A stretch of 64,000 bases of DNA from CAYSGL01 sp964520985. Its GTDB lineage: Bacteria; Pseudomonadota; Alphaproteobacteria; Micavibrionales; Micavibrionaceae. A model generated the notes under the pieces. It was not told the DNA's origin. It ran no database searches and worked only from the letters and a program-made list of their open reading frames with translations. The translations under genes and the position numbers were made by a program. How positions within the stretch are numbered: the stretch's first letter is position 1; each line of letters starts with the position of its first letter. Positions 1 through 7,025 of this stretch are shown in pieces. The stretch covers positions 1-64,000 of the forward strand of contig CAZFPB010000003.1 in NCBI GenBank assembly GCA_964520985.1, read 5' to 3'.

Positions 1-54
1 CGCGAAGGCGGCCGTACCGTCGGCGCCGGTGTCGTAGCTAAAATTATCGCTTAG
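1..54 (+). CDS. tuf: Elongation factor Tu, C-terminal end only (window edge)
   Basis: The window opens inside a reading frame that encodes the last 17 residues of EF-Tu, ending GVVAKIIA. All 54 bases are identical to the last 54 bases of the complete tuf gene at 39601-40776, including every third position. This is therefore one of two tuf copies, and the copies are probably kept alike by gene conversion. EF-Tu carries aminoacyl-tRNA to the ribosome. The gene ends in its own terminator just downstream, so this copy is not followed by rpsJ as the other copy is. The rest of the gene lies outside the window. Confidence 0.95.
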   Translation, partial: REGGRTVGAGVVAKIIA

Positions 55-79
55 TCGCGATAATCCTGAAAATTAACGA

Positions 80-108
80 AAAAGCCGCTGGAAACAGCGG
101 CTTTTTTA
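80..108 (+). terminator. Intrinsic terminator after tuf
   Basis: A 9-bp perfect stem (82-90 with 95-103) closes a GAAA tetraloop and is followed by a run of six T. It lies 26 bases after the tuf stop codon. Confidence 0.92.
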
Positions 109-138
109 TTGACGTAACTTACGGTAAGCCGCTATATG
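109..138 (+). promoter_or_regulatory. Sigma-70-type promoter for the gene at 173
   Basis: TTGACG (109-114) and TATATG (133-138) are separated by 18 bp. The promoter starts directly after the tuf terminator and would give a leader of about 28 nt before the ATG at 173. Confidence 0.6.
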
Positions 139-172
139 GGCCCAAGTTTGATGTGTTGAACAAGCAGGTTAC

Positions 173-1069
173 ATGCCCCATCGGAACAAGTTTCAAATTC
201 CTCAGGAAGTCCGGGAAGACAAACCCGAAAATGAGCGTAAATACAGCATAACCGGTGTGAACTGGCGCGATCGCTCTCAGATGCTCAATGTGATCTTCAA
301 TCATGTCGCTGGCTGTTCCGATCATTTTGCCACACTCAACATGGCCCCTCACACAGACGGGTATCATCCCGACCTGCTGCAAGATATGGACTTACCCGCC
401 GACATTATTTATCCGCGCACGCGCTTCTACTGGGCGAACATCAATTTAAAAGGGTATCGCCCGACAGACAGATTCAAAGGCGAAGTGCGCACCGAGGAAA
501 AAGTGGAAAAAGATGCCTGGCAACAGGTCGTCAAGCTCGGTGGTAATAGCAATAGCGGCCGCACCTTATCGCGCGGCGAATATAAACGCCTGCTGGATGG
601 GTTTGGGACCAATCTGGGTGTGTACAAAGGCTTGCGCAAAGATGTAACGCGTGCGCTCGGGAATACAGAATTGAAGCCGTTGGTGCGCTTGCAGGGCCAG
701 ACGAAGAAAATTTTTTATCATCCGCATGGTGATCGTAAAACATTGCTTGAAATCAAGTTCGATAAAGTAAAAGGGCAAACCTTTGATGGATTTGGGCGTG
801 ACATCATTGAAATCGAAGTGGAAGTAAAACGCGGCGACAAGAAAGCCACCAAGCGTGAGATGGAGGCAATGCTGGATCAGACAGAACAGGAATTGCTCCG
901 CCGCTTTGCCGATAACCTCACGCCTATTTACCATTCCAAGGTGTATGAGCTCTTCCAGCATCTCTATGGCTGGCAGCTCAGCGACAAGAAAAACTTCCGC
1001 GAGGCGTTTCAATCCCTGCCGGGCGATAGCTGGGCGGAATACCCCGTGCCAAATCCAAGCTTGAAATAA
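173..1069 (+). CDS. Uncharacterised protein, possibly CYTH-like
   Basis: This is a 298-residue soluble protein with no signal peptide or membrane segment. I do not recognise it with certainty. Residues about 185-265 have the pattern of strands rich in alternating acidic residues (EIEVEVK near residue 220) followed by a helix and a segment ending LTPIYHSKVYEL. This resembles the second half of CYTH domains, which bind triphosphates and metal ions in a beta tunnel, but the N-terminal half does not show the usual ExExK start. The function is therefore open. The gene has its own promoter, stands alone between tuf and the tRNA-Trp gene, and has only a weak ribosome binding site (AGG ten bases upstream). 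Confidence 0.75.
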   Translation: MPHRNKFQIPQEVREDKPENERKYSITGVNWRDRSQMLNVIFNHVAGCSDHFATLNMAPHTDGYHPDLLQDMDLPADIIYPRTRFYWANINLKGYRPTDRFKGEVRTEEKVEKDAWQQVVKLGGNSNSGRTLSRGEYKRLLDGFGTNLGVYKGLRKDVTRALGNTELKPLVRLQGQTKKIFYHPHGDRKTLLEIKFDKVKGQTFDGFGRDIIEIEVEVKRGDKKATKREMEAMLDQTEQELLRRFADNLTPIYHSKVYELFQHLYGWQLSDKKNFREAFQSLPGDSWAEYPVPNPSLK

Positions 1070-1090
1070 ACCATAAACTTTGCCTATAGT
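1061..1090 (+). promoter_or_regulatory. Promoter for tRNA-Trp
   Basis: TTGAAA (1061-1066) and TATAGT (1085-1090) are separated by 18 bp. The -35 box overlaps the last codons of the preceding gene. The tRNA begins 12 bases after the -10 box. Confidence 0.6.
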
Positions 1091-1101
1091 GCGGGCATCT
1101 T

Positions 1102-1177
1102 AGGGGTGTAGCTCAGTTGGTAGAGCGAAGGTCTCCAAAACCTTAGGTCGCAGGTTCGAATCCTGTCGCCCCTGCCA
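1102..1177 (+). tRNA. trpT: tRNA-Trp (CCA anticodon)
   Basis: A full cloverleaf of 76 nt. The acceptor arm AGGGGTG pairs with CGCCCCT, the anticodon loop is CTCCAAA with anticodon CCA, the T loop is GTTCGAATC, and the 3' CCA is encoded. In many bacteria tRNA-Trp sits just before secE-nusG; here it is about 19 kb away from them. Confidence 0.97.
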
Positions 1178-1200
1178 TTTTCTCAGATTACCAGACATTA

Positions 1201-1232
1201 AAAAAGCCGGACGAAAGCCCGGCTTGTTTTTT
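1201..1232 (+). terminator. Intrinsic terminator after tRNA-Trp
   Basis: A 7-bp stem AAGCCGG/CCGGCTT (1204-1210 and 1219-1225) with a 7-8 nt loop is followed by a T-rich run. The flanking A run means it may also work for the opposite strand, after the tRNA-Gly gene. Confidence 0.88.
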
Positions 1233-1254
1233 GCTGATATTTCAGCGTCTTAAT

Positions 1255-1329
<75 letters not shown>

Positions 1330-1346
1330 ACCGTTAAGATTGGCTA

Positions 1347-1374
1347 GTTATACTGGCCTGAAAGGTAAAATCAA
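1347..1374 (-). promoter_or_regulatory. Promoter for tRNA-Gly
   Basis: Read on the minus strand, TTGATT (1374-1369) and TATAAC (1352-1347) are separated by 16 bp, and the tRNA starts 17 bases after the -10 box. It lies between the tRNA and the stop codon of the gene at 1383-1664. Confidence 0.5.
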
Positions 1375-1382
1375 GCGGAAAA

Positions 1383-1664
1383 TTACACGCCAATCTGGAT
1401 GAGCGGAACGTCATATCCATAGGGGGTCAGCCCGTCCTGCGCCATCACGACAATCATGACTTCCGGGGCGGTTTCCACGATTTTGGCGGACAGCGTGTCG
1501 AGTTCGCGGGTGATCAGCAGGTCGTCGGCGTCATCGTCCTGAAAGACAAGCTGGAAGAGCTTTTGGTCCTTGTAATATTCAATATGGCGCACATTTCCCG
1601 GAAAAGGTTTGTCTGAAATCATGGCAAGGCGGCCATTGCGCAGGCGGGCGATATCGATGGTCAT
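1383..1664 (-). CDS. Small conserved-looking protein of unknown function
   Basis: A 93-residue acidic, soluble protein with alternating hydrophobic strands and an acidic loop (DDDADD near residue 43). I do not recognise the family. Its ATG overlaps the stop of the upstream gene (ATGA at 1664-1661), so the two are a translationally coupled pair. No signal peptide or membrane helix is visible. The coupling and regular codon use argue that it is real; nothing in the neighbourhood points to a role. Confidence 0.7.
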   Translation of the reverse strand: MTIDIARLRNGRLAMISDKPFPGNVRHIEYYKDQKLFQLVFQDDDADDLLITRELDTLSAKIVETAPEVMIVVMAQDGLTPYGYDVPLIQIGV

Positions 1665-1846
1665 GGGAAGGTGAACCCTCCCATGTCGAAACGGCGCGCG
1701 ACTGCGGGGGATGTTTGTGTGATCGTGGCTTCCGGCAATCCTGAAATGGCTTTATCCAAAGCGCGGCCGGGTGGCGGCGTATCGGAGAAAAAGGCATGCG
1801 CCCCGTCTAGAATATTGGCGAGATCTTCACTGGAATATTGGTCCAT
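1661..1846 (-). CDS. Small protein of unknown function, first gene of a coupled pair
   Basis: A 61-residue protein. I chose the ATG at 1846 because AGGGG lies about 9 bases before it; a longer frame open to 1912 lacks a ribosome binding site. The sequence starts MDQYSSEDLANIL and has a proline-rich middle (TPPPGR). It has no recognisable domain, no cysteines and no membrane segment. A promoter may lie upstream (TTGCAC, 18 bp, CACAAT on the minus strand) with the inverted repeat at 1906-1921 just before the -35 box. Function unknown. Confidence 0.65.
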   Translation of the reverse strand: MDQYSSEDLANILDGAHAFFSDTPPPGRALDKAISGLPEATITQTSPAVARRFDMGGFTFP

Positions 1847-1905
1847 AGTCGCTGCCCCTGTGTTTTGTAATTTTTTTCTTTTATTGTGCCATAAAGGGTA
1901 ATCGT

Positions 1906-1921
1906 TGTGCAAATTGGCACA
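1906..1921. promoter_or_regulatory. Inverted repeat between divergent genes, possible operator
   Basis: TGTGC, 6 bp (AAATTG), GCACA. It lies in the divergent space between the gene pair at 1383-1846 and the YbaK-type gene at 1984, next to the putative minus-strand -35 box. A regulator cannot be named. Confidence 0.4.
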
Positions 1922-1983
1922 CGCCCTGTAAATCCTTGCAAAAGCAGGCCTATTTGTTAGAAATATTTAAGGAAAATAACAAA

Positions 1984-2556
1984 ATGACTCAGCCGAACAC
2001 TGCCCAGACCGAATCACCTGCCGCCTGCCCGAAAGGCAGCGACCTGCCGACGACGCCGGAGCAGTTGCTGGTGCGCTTCGACGAGTTAGGGATCGCCTAT
2101 GTCCTGCAACATCACAAGGCCGTCTACACGGTGGCCGAAAGCAAAGAGGTGGATGACCGTATCCCCGGCACGCATTGCCGCAACCTGCTTTTACGCGATG
2201 CCAAGAAACGCAATTTTCTGGTCTGCCTGCAAAATTCTACGGAAGTCGATATCAAGAAACTCGCCGATGTGATTGGCGCTGGCAAACTTTCGTTCGGCTC
2301 TGCGGATCGCTTGTGGGAATACCTTGGCGTGCGCCCCGGATCGGTGTGTCCTTATTCGATCATCAATGACAAAAACAATGATGTGACGCTTATTCTCGAT
2401 GCGTCGATGATGAACGATGAGGTGTTGAATTTTCATCCGCTGATTAACACGATGACAGTATCGGTTGCGCCGGCCGATGTGGCGCGCTTCATTGAAAGCA
2501 CGGGGCACACGCCCCATATTGTGGACTTAAGTCCCGCTGCGCCGGATAAGGAATAA
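1984..2556 (+). CDS. YbaK/PrdX-type aminoacyl-tRNA deacylase
   Basis: This 190-residue protein carries a YbaK/EbsC editing domain over nearly its whole length, the fold that removes wrongly attached amino acids from tRNA (for example Ala from tRNA-Pro). Family features seen are the strand-helix pattern around NLLLRDAKKRNFLVCL and the C-terminal NFHPLINTMTVSV followed by a GHTP segment, which is typical of free-standing PrdX/ProX proteins rather than of Cys-tRNA-Pro deacylases. I used the ATG at 1984 (AAGGAAA 8 bases upstream); an in-frame TTG at 1936 would add 16 residues without a ribosome site. The next gene follows after 6 bp, so the two are probably one operon. The substrate tRNA cannot be fixed from sequence alone. 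Confidence 0.88.
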   Translation: MTQPNTAQTESPAACPKGSDLPTTPEQLLVRFDELGIAYVLQHHKAVYTVAESKEVDDRIPGTHCRNLLLRDAKKRNFLVCLQNSTEVDIKKLADVIGAGKLSFGSADRLWEYLGVRPGSVCPYSIINDKNNDVTLILDASMMNDEVLNFHPLINTMTVSVAPADVARFIESTGHTPHIVDLSPAAPDKE

Positions 2557-2562
2557 GAGATC

Positions 2563-3492
2563 ATGCTTTTTGGATTGAATAAATCAGCCGCCCCTCAAGC
2601 CTCTGCCTCTGGTAGTGCGTTCAGTTTCGATGTCGGTATCGACGATTTTGAAGAGAAGGTTATCAAGGCGTCGATGACAACCCCGGTGCTGGTTGATTTC
2701 TGGGCGCCATGGTGCGGTCCGTGTAAGCAGTTGATGCCGGTGCTGGAAGCGGAAGTGGCGGCGGCCAATGGCGCCGTGCTGCTGGCCAAAGTCAATATCG
2801 ACGCACATCCGCAACTGGCGCAGATGCTGCGCGTACAGTCCGTGCCAACGGTTTATGCGTTTTTCCAAGGCCAACCGATGACGGGCTTTCAAGGCGCGCA
2901 ACCCGCCAGCCAGATCAAAGCGCTGATTGGGCAACTGGTGGGTATGGTGAAGGGCGCTGCGCCCGATGCGATCGATGTGCCGCTCGCGTTAAAAGAGGCG
3001 GCCGAGTTTCTGGCACAAAATGATCTGAGTTCCGCGCAGCAAGTTTATGCTGCTATCCTCGCGCAGGATGAAACAAGCGCCGAGGCCTATGCTGGGCTCG
3101 TGCGCGTGTTCATTGCGGCGGGGCAGGCGGAGCAGGCACAAGGGCTCATAGACGGCGCGCCGGACGCGTTGAAAAAATCGCCCTTACTGGCAGCTGCGCA
3201 AACCGCGCTGGATCTATCACAGCAACCCGCCGGGGATGTTCAAAAATTTCAGGCTGCGTTGGCCGCAAATCCTGATGATCATCAGGCTGCACTGGATTTG
3301 GCGTCGGCGCAGTTTGCCGCAGGAGAAAAAGAGCAGGCGATTGAAATATTGTTGCAATCCATCAAGGCGGACCGCGCGTGGAATGATGCCGCTGCCCGTC
3401 AGTTGCTACTGAAGTTCTTCGAGGCTCTGGGGCCGGCTGATCCGCTAACCCTTCAGGGGCGTAAAAAATTGTCCAGCCTTCTGTTTTCCTAA
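2563..3492 (+). CDS. cnoX: CnoX-type thioredoxin with TPR tail
   Basis: A 309-residue cytoplasmic protein with a thioredoxin domain at about residues 22-135 and a helical tetratricopeptide-like region to the end. The redox site is intact (CGPC at 51-54, after WAPW), and the cis-proline is P95 in SVPTV. E. coli CnoX (YbbN) has the same layout but a degenerate site. Versions with a full CxxC, known from Caulobacter, can also reduce substrates. The family protects proteins from overoxidation and hands them to GroEL/DnaK. It follows the deacylase gene by 6 bp and is followed by a Lon-substrate-domain gene, a pairing common in alphaproteobacteria. Confidence 0.9.
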   Translation: MLFGLNKSAAPQASASGSAFSFDVGIDDFEEKVIKASMTTPVLVDFWAPWCGPCKQLMPVLEAEVAAANGAVLLAKVNIDAHPQLAQMLRVQSVPTVYAFFQGQPMTGFQGAQPASQIKALIGQLVGMVKGAAPDAIDVPLALKEAAEFLAQNDLSSAQQVYAAILAQDETSAEAYAGLVRVFIAAGQAEQAQGLIDGAPDALKKSPLLAAAQTALDLSQQPAGDVQKFQAALAANPDDHQAALDLASAQFAAGEKEQAIEILLQSIKADRAWNDAAARQLLLKFFEALGPADPLTLQGRKKLSSLLFS

Positions 3493-3517
3493 TATTTGAG
3501 GGCTATATTATTCTATT

Positions 3518-4165
3518 ATGACCGCAACACCCTTTGGCCCACGCTTTTCTGATTTACCGGATGATCTACCGATCTTCCCGCTGCCGGGTGTATTGTTGCT
3601 GCCGCGCGGCCAGTTGCCGCTCAATATTTTTGAGCCGCGTTACCTGACTATGATTGACGAAGCGTTAACCACGCGCCACCGATTGATCGGCATGATCCAG
3701 CCGCGTGAAAGCGGGGCGCTCTATGATATCGGGTGCGCGGGCCGCATTACGACGTTTGATGAGACACCCGATGGACGCTATCTGGTTTCCTTAAGCGGCT
3801 TGATCCGTTTCCGCGTAGTGCGCGAGCGCGAACAGAAAAACGGCTACCGCCGCGTAATGCCGGACTGGACTCCGTTTGAAAAAGACATGCAGCCAGGCAA
3901 TGCGCTTGATATCGACCGTGAAAAACTGCTGTCCTTATTAGAGAATTTTTTTCATCAGCACGATCTGAGTTGTGACTGGAGTGTGGTGAAAGACACGCCG
4001 GATGACCGCCTAATGACCTGTCTGGCGATGATCTGCCCGTTTGAAGCGGAAGAAAAGCAGGCGCTACTGGAAGCCGGGTGCTGCGGCCAGCGCGCCCAGT
4101 TGTTTATGACGATGCTGGAGATTGCGGCGTCCCGCCGGTCTGCGCCGCTTGATACCAAGCATTAA
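3518..4165 (+). CDS. Lon-substrate-binding-domain protein (LonN family)
   Basis: A 215-residue protein that consists of the N-terminal substrate-recognition domain of Lon protease (start pattern LPIFPLPGVLLLPRGQLPLNIFEPRY) without any ATPase or peptidase part. Such stand-alone proteins are widespread; their exact role in protein quality control is unsettled. No Shine-Dalgarno sequence lies close to the ATG. A TATATT box ends 8 bases before the ATG, so a leaderless transcript is possible in addition to readthrough from cnoX. The Trm112-like gene follows after 18 bp. Confidence 0.88.
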   Translation: MTATPFGPRFSDLPDDLPIFPLPGVLLLPRGQLPLNIFEPRYLTMIDEALTTRHRLIGMIQPRESGALYDIGCAGRITTFDETPDGRYLVSLSGLIRFRVVREREQKNGYRRVMPDWTPFEKDMQPGNALDIDREKLLSLLENFFHQHDLSCDWSVVKDTPDDRLMTCLAMICPFEAEEKQALLEAGCCGQRAQLFMTMLEIAASRRSAPLDTKH

Positions 4166-4183
4166 TCGCGCTAAGGATATCCC

Positions 4184-4363
4184 ATGAGCCGCGCCGTTGA
4201 CCCAAAATTGCTGGAAATTCTTGTCTGCCCCTTAACCAAGGTGCCGCTCAGCTATGACGCGGAAAAACAGGAATTAATTTCCCAGCAGGCGGGTCTTGCG
4301 TACCCCATCCGCGATGGCATTCCGATCATGCTGGTCGATCAGGCCCGCCGCCTTGAAAAATAG
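4184..4363 (+). CDS. Trm112-family small protein
   Basis: A 59-residue protein with the pattern LLEILVCPLTKVPLSY then LAYPIRDGIPIMLVDQA, which is the bacterial Trm112-like (YcaR) signature. In eukaryotes and archaea Trm112 activates tRNA and protein methyltransferases; the bacterial role is unknown. Only one cysteine (C15) is left of the zinc site, as is common in bacterial members. AAGGAT lies 6 bases before the ATG. It forms the end of the cnoX-LonN unit, and a new promoter begins directly at its stop codon. Confidence 0.85.
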   Translation: MSRAVDPKLLEILVCPLTKVPLSYDAEKQELISQQAGLAYPIRDGIPIMLVDQARRLEK

Positions 4364-4393
4364 TTGACATAATTATATAAACGTCACTATAAC
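4364..4393 (+). promoter_or_regulatory. Strong promoter for the gene at 4399
   Basis: A consensus TTGACA (4364-4369) and TATAAC (4388-4393) with 18 bp between them. The ATG of the next gene starts only 5 bases after the -10 box, so the transcript probably starts at or next to the start codon. Confidence 0.72.
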
Positions 4394-4398
4394 AGGCC

Positions 4399-4827
4399 AT
4401 GAATTTTACCTCGCATCCCTATATCGAGACTGCCCGCTTTTCTGCCGCCTTTAATGGCGGCGATACGGTGGCTCTTCCTCAAAGTCTCTCCTTAGAGGAC
4501 AAAAAATTTAATGAGTGCTATGCCCTGCATATTGACCTTGATAAGGGACCGGCAGCTTGCCCCTTGCCGGATCCACTGATCCATTTTTCGATTTTCGATC
4601 CCTATAACATGCTCTCCAGTAAACGCAGCTTTCTCGTGACCGATTTTTTAGCGGGCAATGACCGAAAGTTTCAGTCTGATTTGATGAAATGGTTTCAAGA
4701 ACCCGCCAAAGCCGCGCCGGTTTTATCTGTTCTTTTCACTGAAGTTTCCAACCGCATCCAACCCGACATGGCACAACCTCTGCCAGAGCCGCCGGACACC
4801 GTGAAAAGACGGGCTTATCGCTTTTAA
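4399..4827 (+). CDS. Unknown protein, probably read from a leaderless mRNA
   Basis: A 142-residue soluble protein that I do not recognise. It begins MNFTSHPYIETARFSAAF and ends in a proline-rich segment and basic residues (KRRAYRF). No signal peptide or membrane helix is visible. There is no ribosome binding site, but a near-consensus promoter ends 5 bases before the ATG. Codon use is more A/T-rich than in the neighbouring housekeeping genes. It may be lineage-specific. Confidence 0.7.
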   Translation: MNFTSHPYIETARFSAAFNGGDTVALPQSLSLEDKKFNECYALHIDLDKGPAACPLPDPLIHFSIFDPYNMLSSKRSFLVTDFLAGNDRKFQSDLMKWFQEPAKAAPVLSVLFTEVSNRIQPDMAQPLPEPPDTVKRRAYRF

Positions 4828-4880
4828 CTTAAGAAAATCTAATATTAAACTTCTGAAAACTTCATAAAAAATCCTCAATT

Positions 4881-4895
4881 TTAAGCTTTTGTTAA
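4881..4895. promoter_or_regulatory. Perfect CtrA-type binding box
   Basis: TTAA, 7 bp (GCTTTTG), TTAA is exactly the consensus bound by the alphaproteobacterial cell-cycle regulator CtrA. It lies 57 bp before the ATG at 4952, a fitting place for promoter control. Confidence 0.55.
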
Positions 4896-4951
4896 GGGGG
4901 CGGGTGTAAACCATGCGCATCAACCAAAACAAAAAAACAAGGGTGTGTCCT

Positions 4952-5254
4952 ATGAAGTTATTTGAATATAAAACGGTCGCGACAGTCGTGTCCGATTTGC
5001 TGTTTGACGATCTCGATAAAGTGCACGATCTGGTCAGCTACATGACGGGCCAATCTGTCACCCGCCAGAATATTGAAGCCTTGGCTCGCGTCTGCCGCTC
5101 GTATTTTCTGAGCCAGTATCCAGCGCTTCGCCAACTGAATTTTGAAGAATGCTCTCCCTATTATTACGATTGCTACGATGCCGATTTTAACGACATTCTG
5201 GGCGCCTATGTCCCGGTTGAACCCTATGCCGCCTCTATAAGGCAGGCTGCATAG
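4952..5254 (+). CDS. Small unknown protein behind a CtrA box
   Basis: A 100-residue acidic protein, mainly helical, with a tyrosine- and aspartate-rich segment (SPYYYDCYDADFND) near residues 68-82. I do not recognise a family. I preferred the ATG at 4952 because AAGGG lies 9 bases upstream; an ATG at 4913 would add 13 basic residues. The perfect CtrA box at 4881-4895 suggests cell-cycle or motility-linked expression, which is inference. The leucine leader peptide follows after 39 bp on the same strand with its own promoter. Confidence 0.68.
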   Translation: MKLFEYKTVATVVSDLLFDDLDKVHDLVSYMTGQSVTRQNIEALARVCRSYFLSQYPALRQLNFEECSPYYYDCYDADFNDILGAYVPVEPYAASIRQAA

Positions 5255-5257
5255 GCA

Positions 5258-5287
5258 TTGACAGGGGCCTGCCTTATCCGCTTAAGT
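5258..5287 (+). promoter_or_regulatory. Promoter of the leucine leader and leuA
   Basis: TTGACA (5258-5263) and TTAAGT (5282-5287) are separated by 18 bp. The -10 box is weak. The expected start point falls on or near the A of the leader-peptide ATG at 5294. Confidence 0.5.
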
Positions 5288-5293
5288 AAGGAC

Positions 5294-5350
5294 ATGGCAA
5301 CCTCCGCGCTTTTCACAGCCCGCCTAACCCTACTCCTAATGACCCCCTGA
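5294..5350 (+). CDS. leuL: Leucine leader peptide (transcription attenuation of leuA)
   Basis: An 18-residue peptide, MATSALFTARLTLLLMTP. Five of its residues are Leu, and four of these fall in a five-codon stretch (CTA ACC CTA CTC CTA) that uses the rare codon CTA three times. It precedes leuA by 106 bp, and its stop codon lies inside the first arm of a hairpin (5344-5350 with 5382-5388). This is the classic layout for a leader that senses charged tRNA-Leu: stalling at the Leu codons would change folding downstream. The promoter position suggests that translation begins on a leaderless transcript, as known for the trp leader of Sinorhizobium. The AAGGA next to the ATG is too close to serve well as a ribosome site. 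Confidence 0.75.
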   Translation: MATSALFTARLTLLLMTP

Positions 5351-5398
5351 TCGGTCATGGGCTGCGATAATGCGGCCGCGTTCAGGGGAAAATCTTTT
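5344..5398 (+). promoter_or_regulatory. Attenuator hairpin before leuA
   Basis: CCCCTGA (5344-5350) pairs perfectly with TCAGGGG (5382-5388). Inside it GGCTGC and GCGGCC can form a smaller stem. The outer stem is followed by AAAATCTTTT. The T run is interrupted, so the terminator is of moderate quality. The overlap with the leader-peptide stop supports attenuation. Confidence 0.55.
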
Positions 5399-5456
5399 AA
5401 AGTTTCAAAGAGTCATCATGTCCCGCTGGATCGGGACAGCATTAGGAGATAAAACC

Positions 5457-7025
5457 ATGTCTATGCAGACACAAAATACATCGAACAACCGTATTATCAT
5501 TTTTGACACCACGCTGAGAGACGGGGAGCAGTCACCCGGCTGTTCGATGAATCTCGAGGAAAAATTGCGCATGGCGCGCCTGCTTGATGAAATGGGCGTC
5601 GATGTCATCGAAGCGGGATTCCCGATCGCCAGCCAGGGTGATTTTGAAGCAGTCAATGAAATCGCCAAGGTCTTGCAGAACGCGGTTGTATGCGGCCTGT
5701 CGCGTGCCACCAAAAAAGATATTCAGGCGGCAGCCGACGCGCTGGCTCCGGCCAAGCAAAAACGTATTCACACCTTCATTTCCACCAGCCCGCTGCACAT
5801 GAAATATAAATTGCAGATGACGCCGGATGCGGTGCTGGAGGCGATCGCCGAGAGCGTTACCTTCTCGCGCAGCTTTACCGATGATGTGGAATGGTCGGCA
5901 GAAGATGGGTCGCGTACGGAAGATGATTTTTTGTGTCAGGCGGTTGAGACCGCGATTAAATGCGGCGCCACCACCATCAATATTCCCGATACGGTCGGTT
6001 ATGCCGTGCCCGAAGAATATGCCCGCCAGATCAGCATGCTGATCAACCGCGTACCAAACATCGATAAAGCGATTTTGTCGGTTCACTGTCACAACGATCT
6101 GGGGTTGGCGGTCGCCAACTCTCTCGCCGGTGTGATGGCCGGGGCGCGCCAGATTGAATGCACGATCAACGGAATCGGCGAGCGGGCAGGGAACGCCGCG
6201 CTGGAAGAAGTCGTGATGGCGATGCGCACACGCGCGGATAAAATTCCGTATCACAACAATATCAAGACCGAGATGATCACCAAAATCTCACGCACTTTGT
6301 CGAATACGATTGGTTTCAATGTGCAACCAAACAAGGCAATCGTGGGCGCCAATGCCTTCGCGCATGAAAGCGGGATTCATCAGGACGGGATGCTGAAAAA
6401 CGCGCAGACCTATGAAATCATGACGCCGGCCAGTGTGGGTTTAACGAAATCGGAACTGGTACTGGGCAAACATTCCGGTCGCCACGCGCTGAAAACCAAG
6501 GTGGAAGAACTTGGGTACGATCTGGGCGATAATGCGTTTCAGGAATTCTTCAAACGCTTTAAGGATCTCGCCGATAAAAAGAAGAATGTCTTTGATGACG
6601 ACATTATCGCATTGATTGAAGATGAAGCCGGCACGCAGGATGATGCTATCCGCTTTGTGTCGTTGCAGGTACAGGCAGGTTCCACGGGTCCGCAAACGGC
6701 CGATTTGTGCGTCACCATCGATGGCGTGCAGAAATGCACCAAGGTTGAAGGCAACGGCCCAGTTGACGCGATCTTCAAAGCCATTCGTGAAATCATCCCG
6801 CATGACGAGGCGACGTTGCAGCTTTATCAGGTGCATGCCATCACCGGCGGCACCGATGCGCAGGCCGAAGTCACGGTGCGTCTGGAAGAAGACGGCAAGA
6901 CCGTCAACGGGCAGGGGACGGACGCGGACACGCTGGTGGCCTCGGCACGTGCCTACATTCACGCGCTCAACAAACTGATGACCAAACGTGCCAAAACCAA
7001 GCCGGCAGCACAGGCCGCCGAATAA
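5457..7025 (+). CDS. leuA: 2-isopropylmalate synthase
   Basis: This 522-residue enzyme joins acetyl-CoA and 2-oxoisovalerate, the first committed step of leucine synthesis. The DRE-TIM barrel starts with DTTLRDGEQSPG (17-28). The metal-binding HCHND and the GIGERAGN segment are intact, and a C-terminal LeuA allosteric domain (about 390-510) that binds leucine is present. The start is the ATG at 5457 with AGGAG 8 bases upstream; an open frame reaches further up through the leader without a ribosome site. Control is probably double: feedback by leucine on the protein and attenuation through leuL. It is convergent with the glycosylase gene with no gap. No other leu gene is in the window. Confidence 0.97.
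   Translation: MSMQTQNTSNNRIIIFDTTLRDGEQSPGCSMNLEEKLRMARLLDEMGVDVIEAGFPIASQGDFEAVNEIAKVLQNAVVCGLSRATKKDIQAAADALAPAKQKRIHTFISTSPLHMKYKLQMTPDAVLEAIAESVTFSRSFTDDVEWSAEDGSRTEDDFLCQAVETAIKCGATTINIPDTVGYAVPEEYARQISMLINRVPNIDKAILSVHCHNDLGLAVANSLAGVMAGARQIECTINGIGERAGNAALEEVVMAMRTRADKIPYHNNIKTEMITKISRTLSNTIGFNVQPNKAIVGANAFAHESGIHQDGMLKNAQTYEIMTPASVGLTKSELVLGKHSGRHALKTKVEELGYDLGDNAFQEFFKRFKDLADKKKNVFDDDIIALIEDEAGTQDDAIRFVSLQVQAGSTGPQTADLCVTIDGVQKCTKVEGNGPVDAIFKAIREIIPHDEATLQLYQVHAITGGTDAQAEVTVRLEEDGKTVNGQGTDADTLVASARAYIHALNKLMTKRAKTKPAAQAAE

Noticed and set aside
5351..5456. T-box leader before leuA
   Set aside because: No T-box sequence or specifier-loop layout is visible; the short Leu-rich frame explains the region better.
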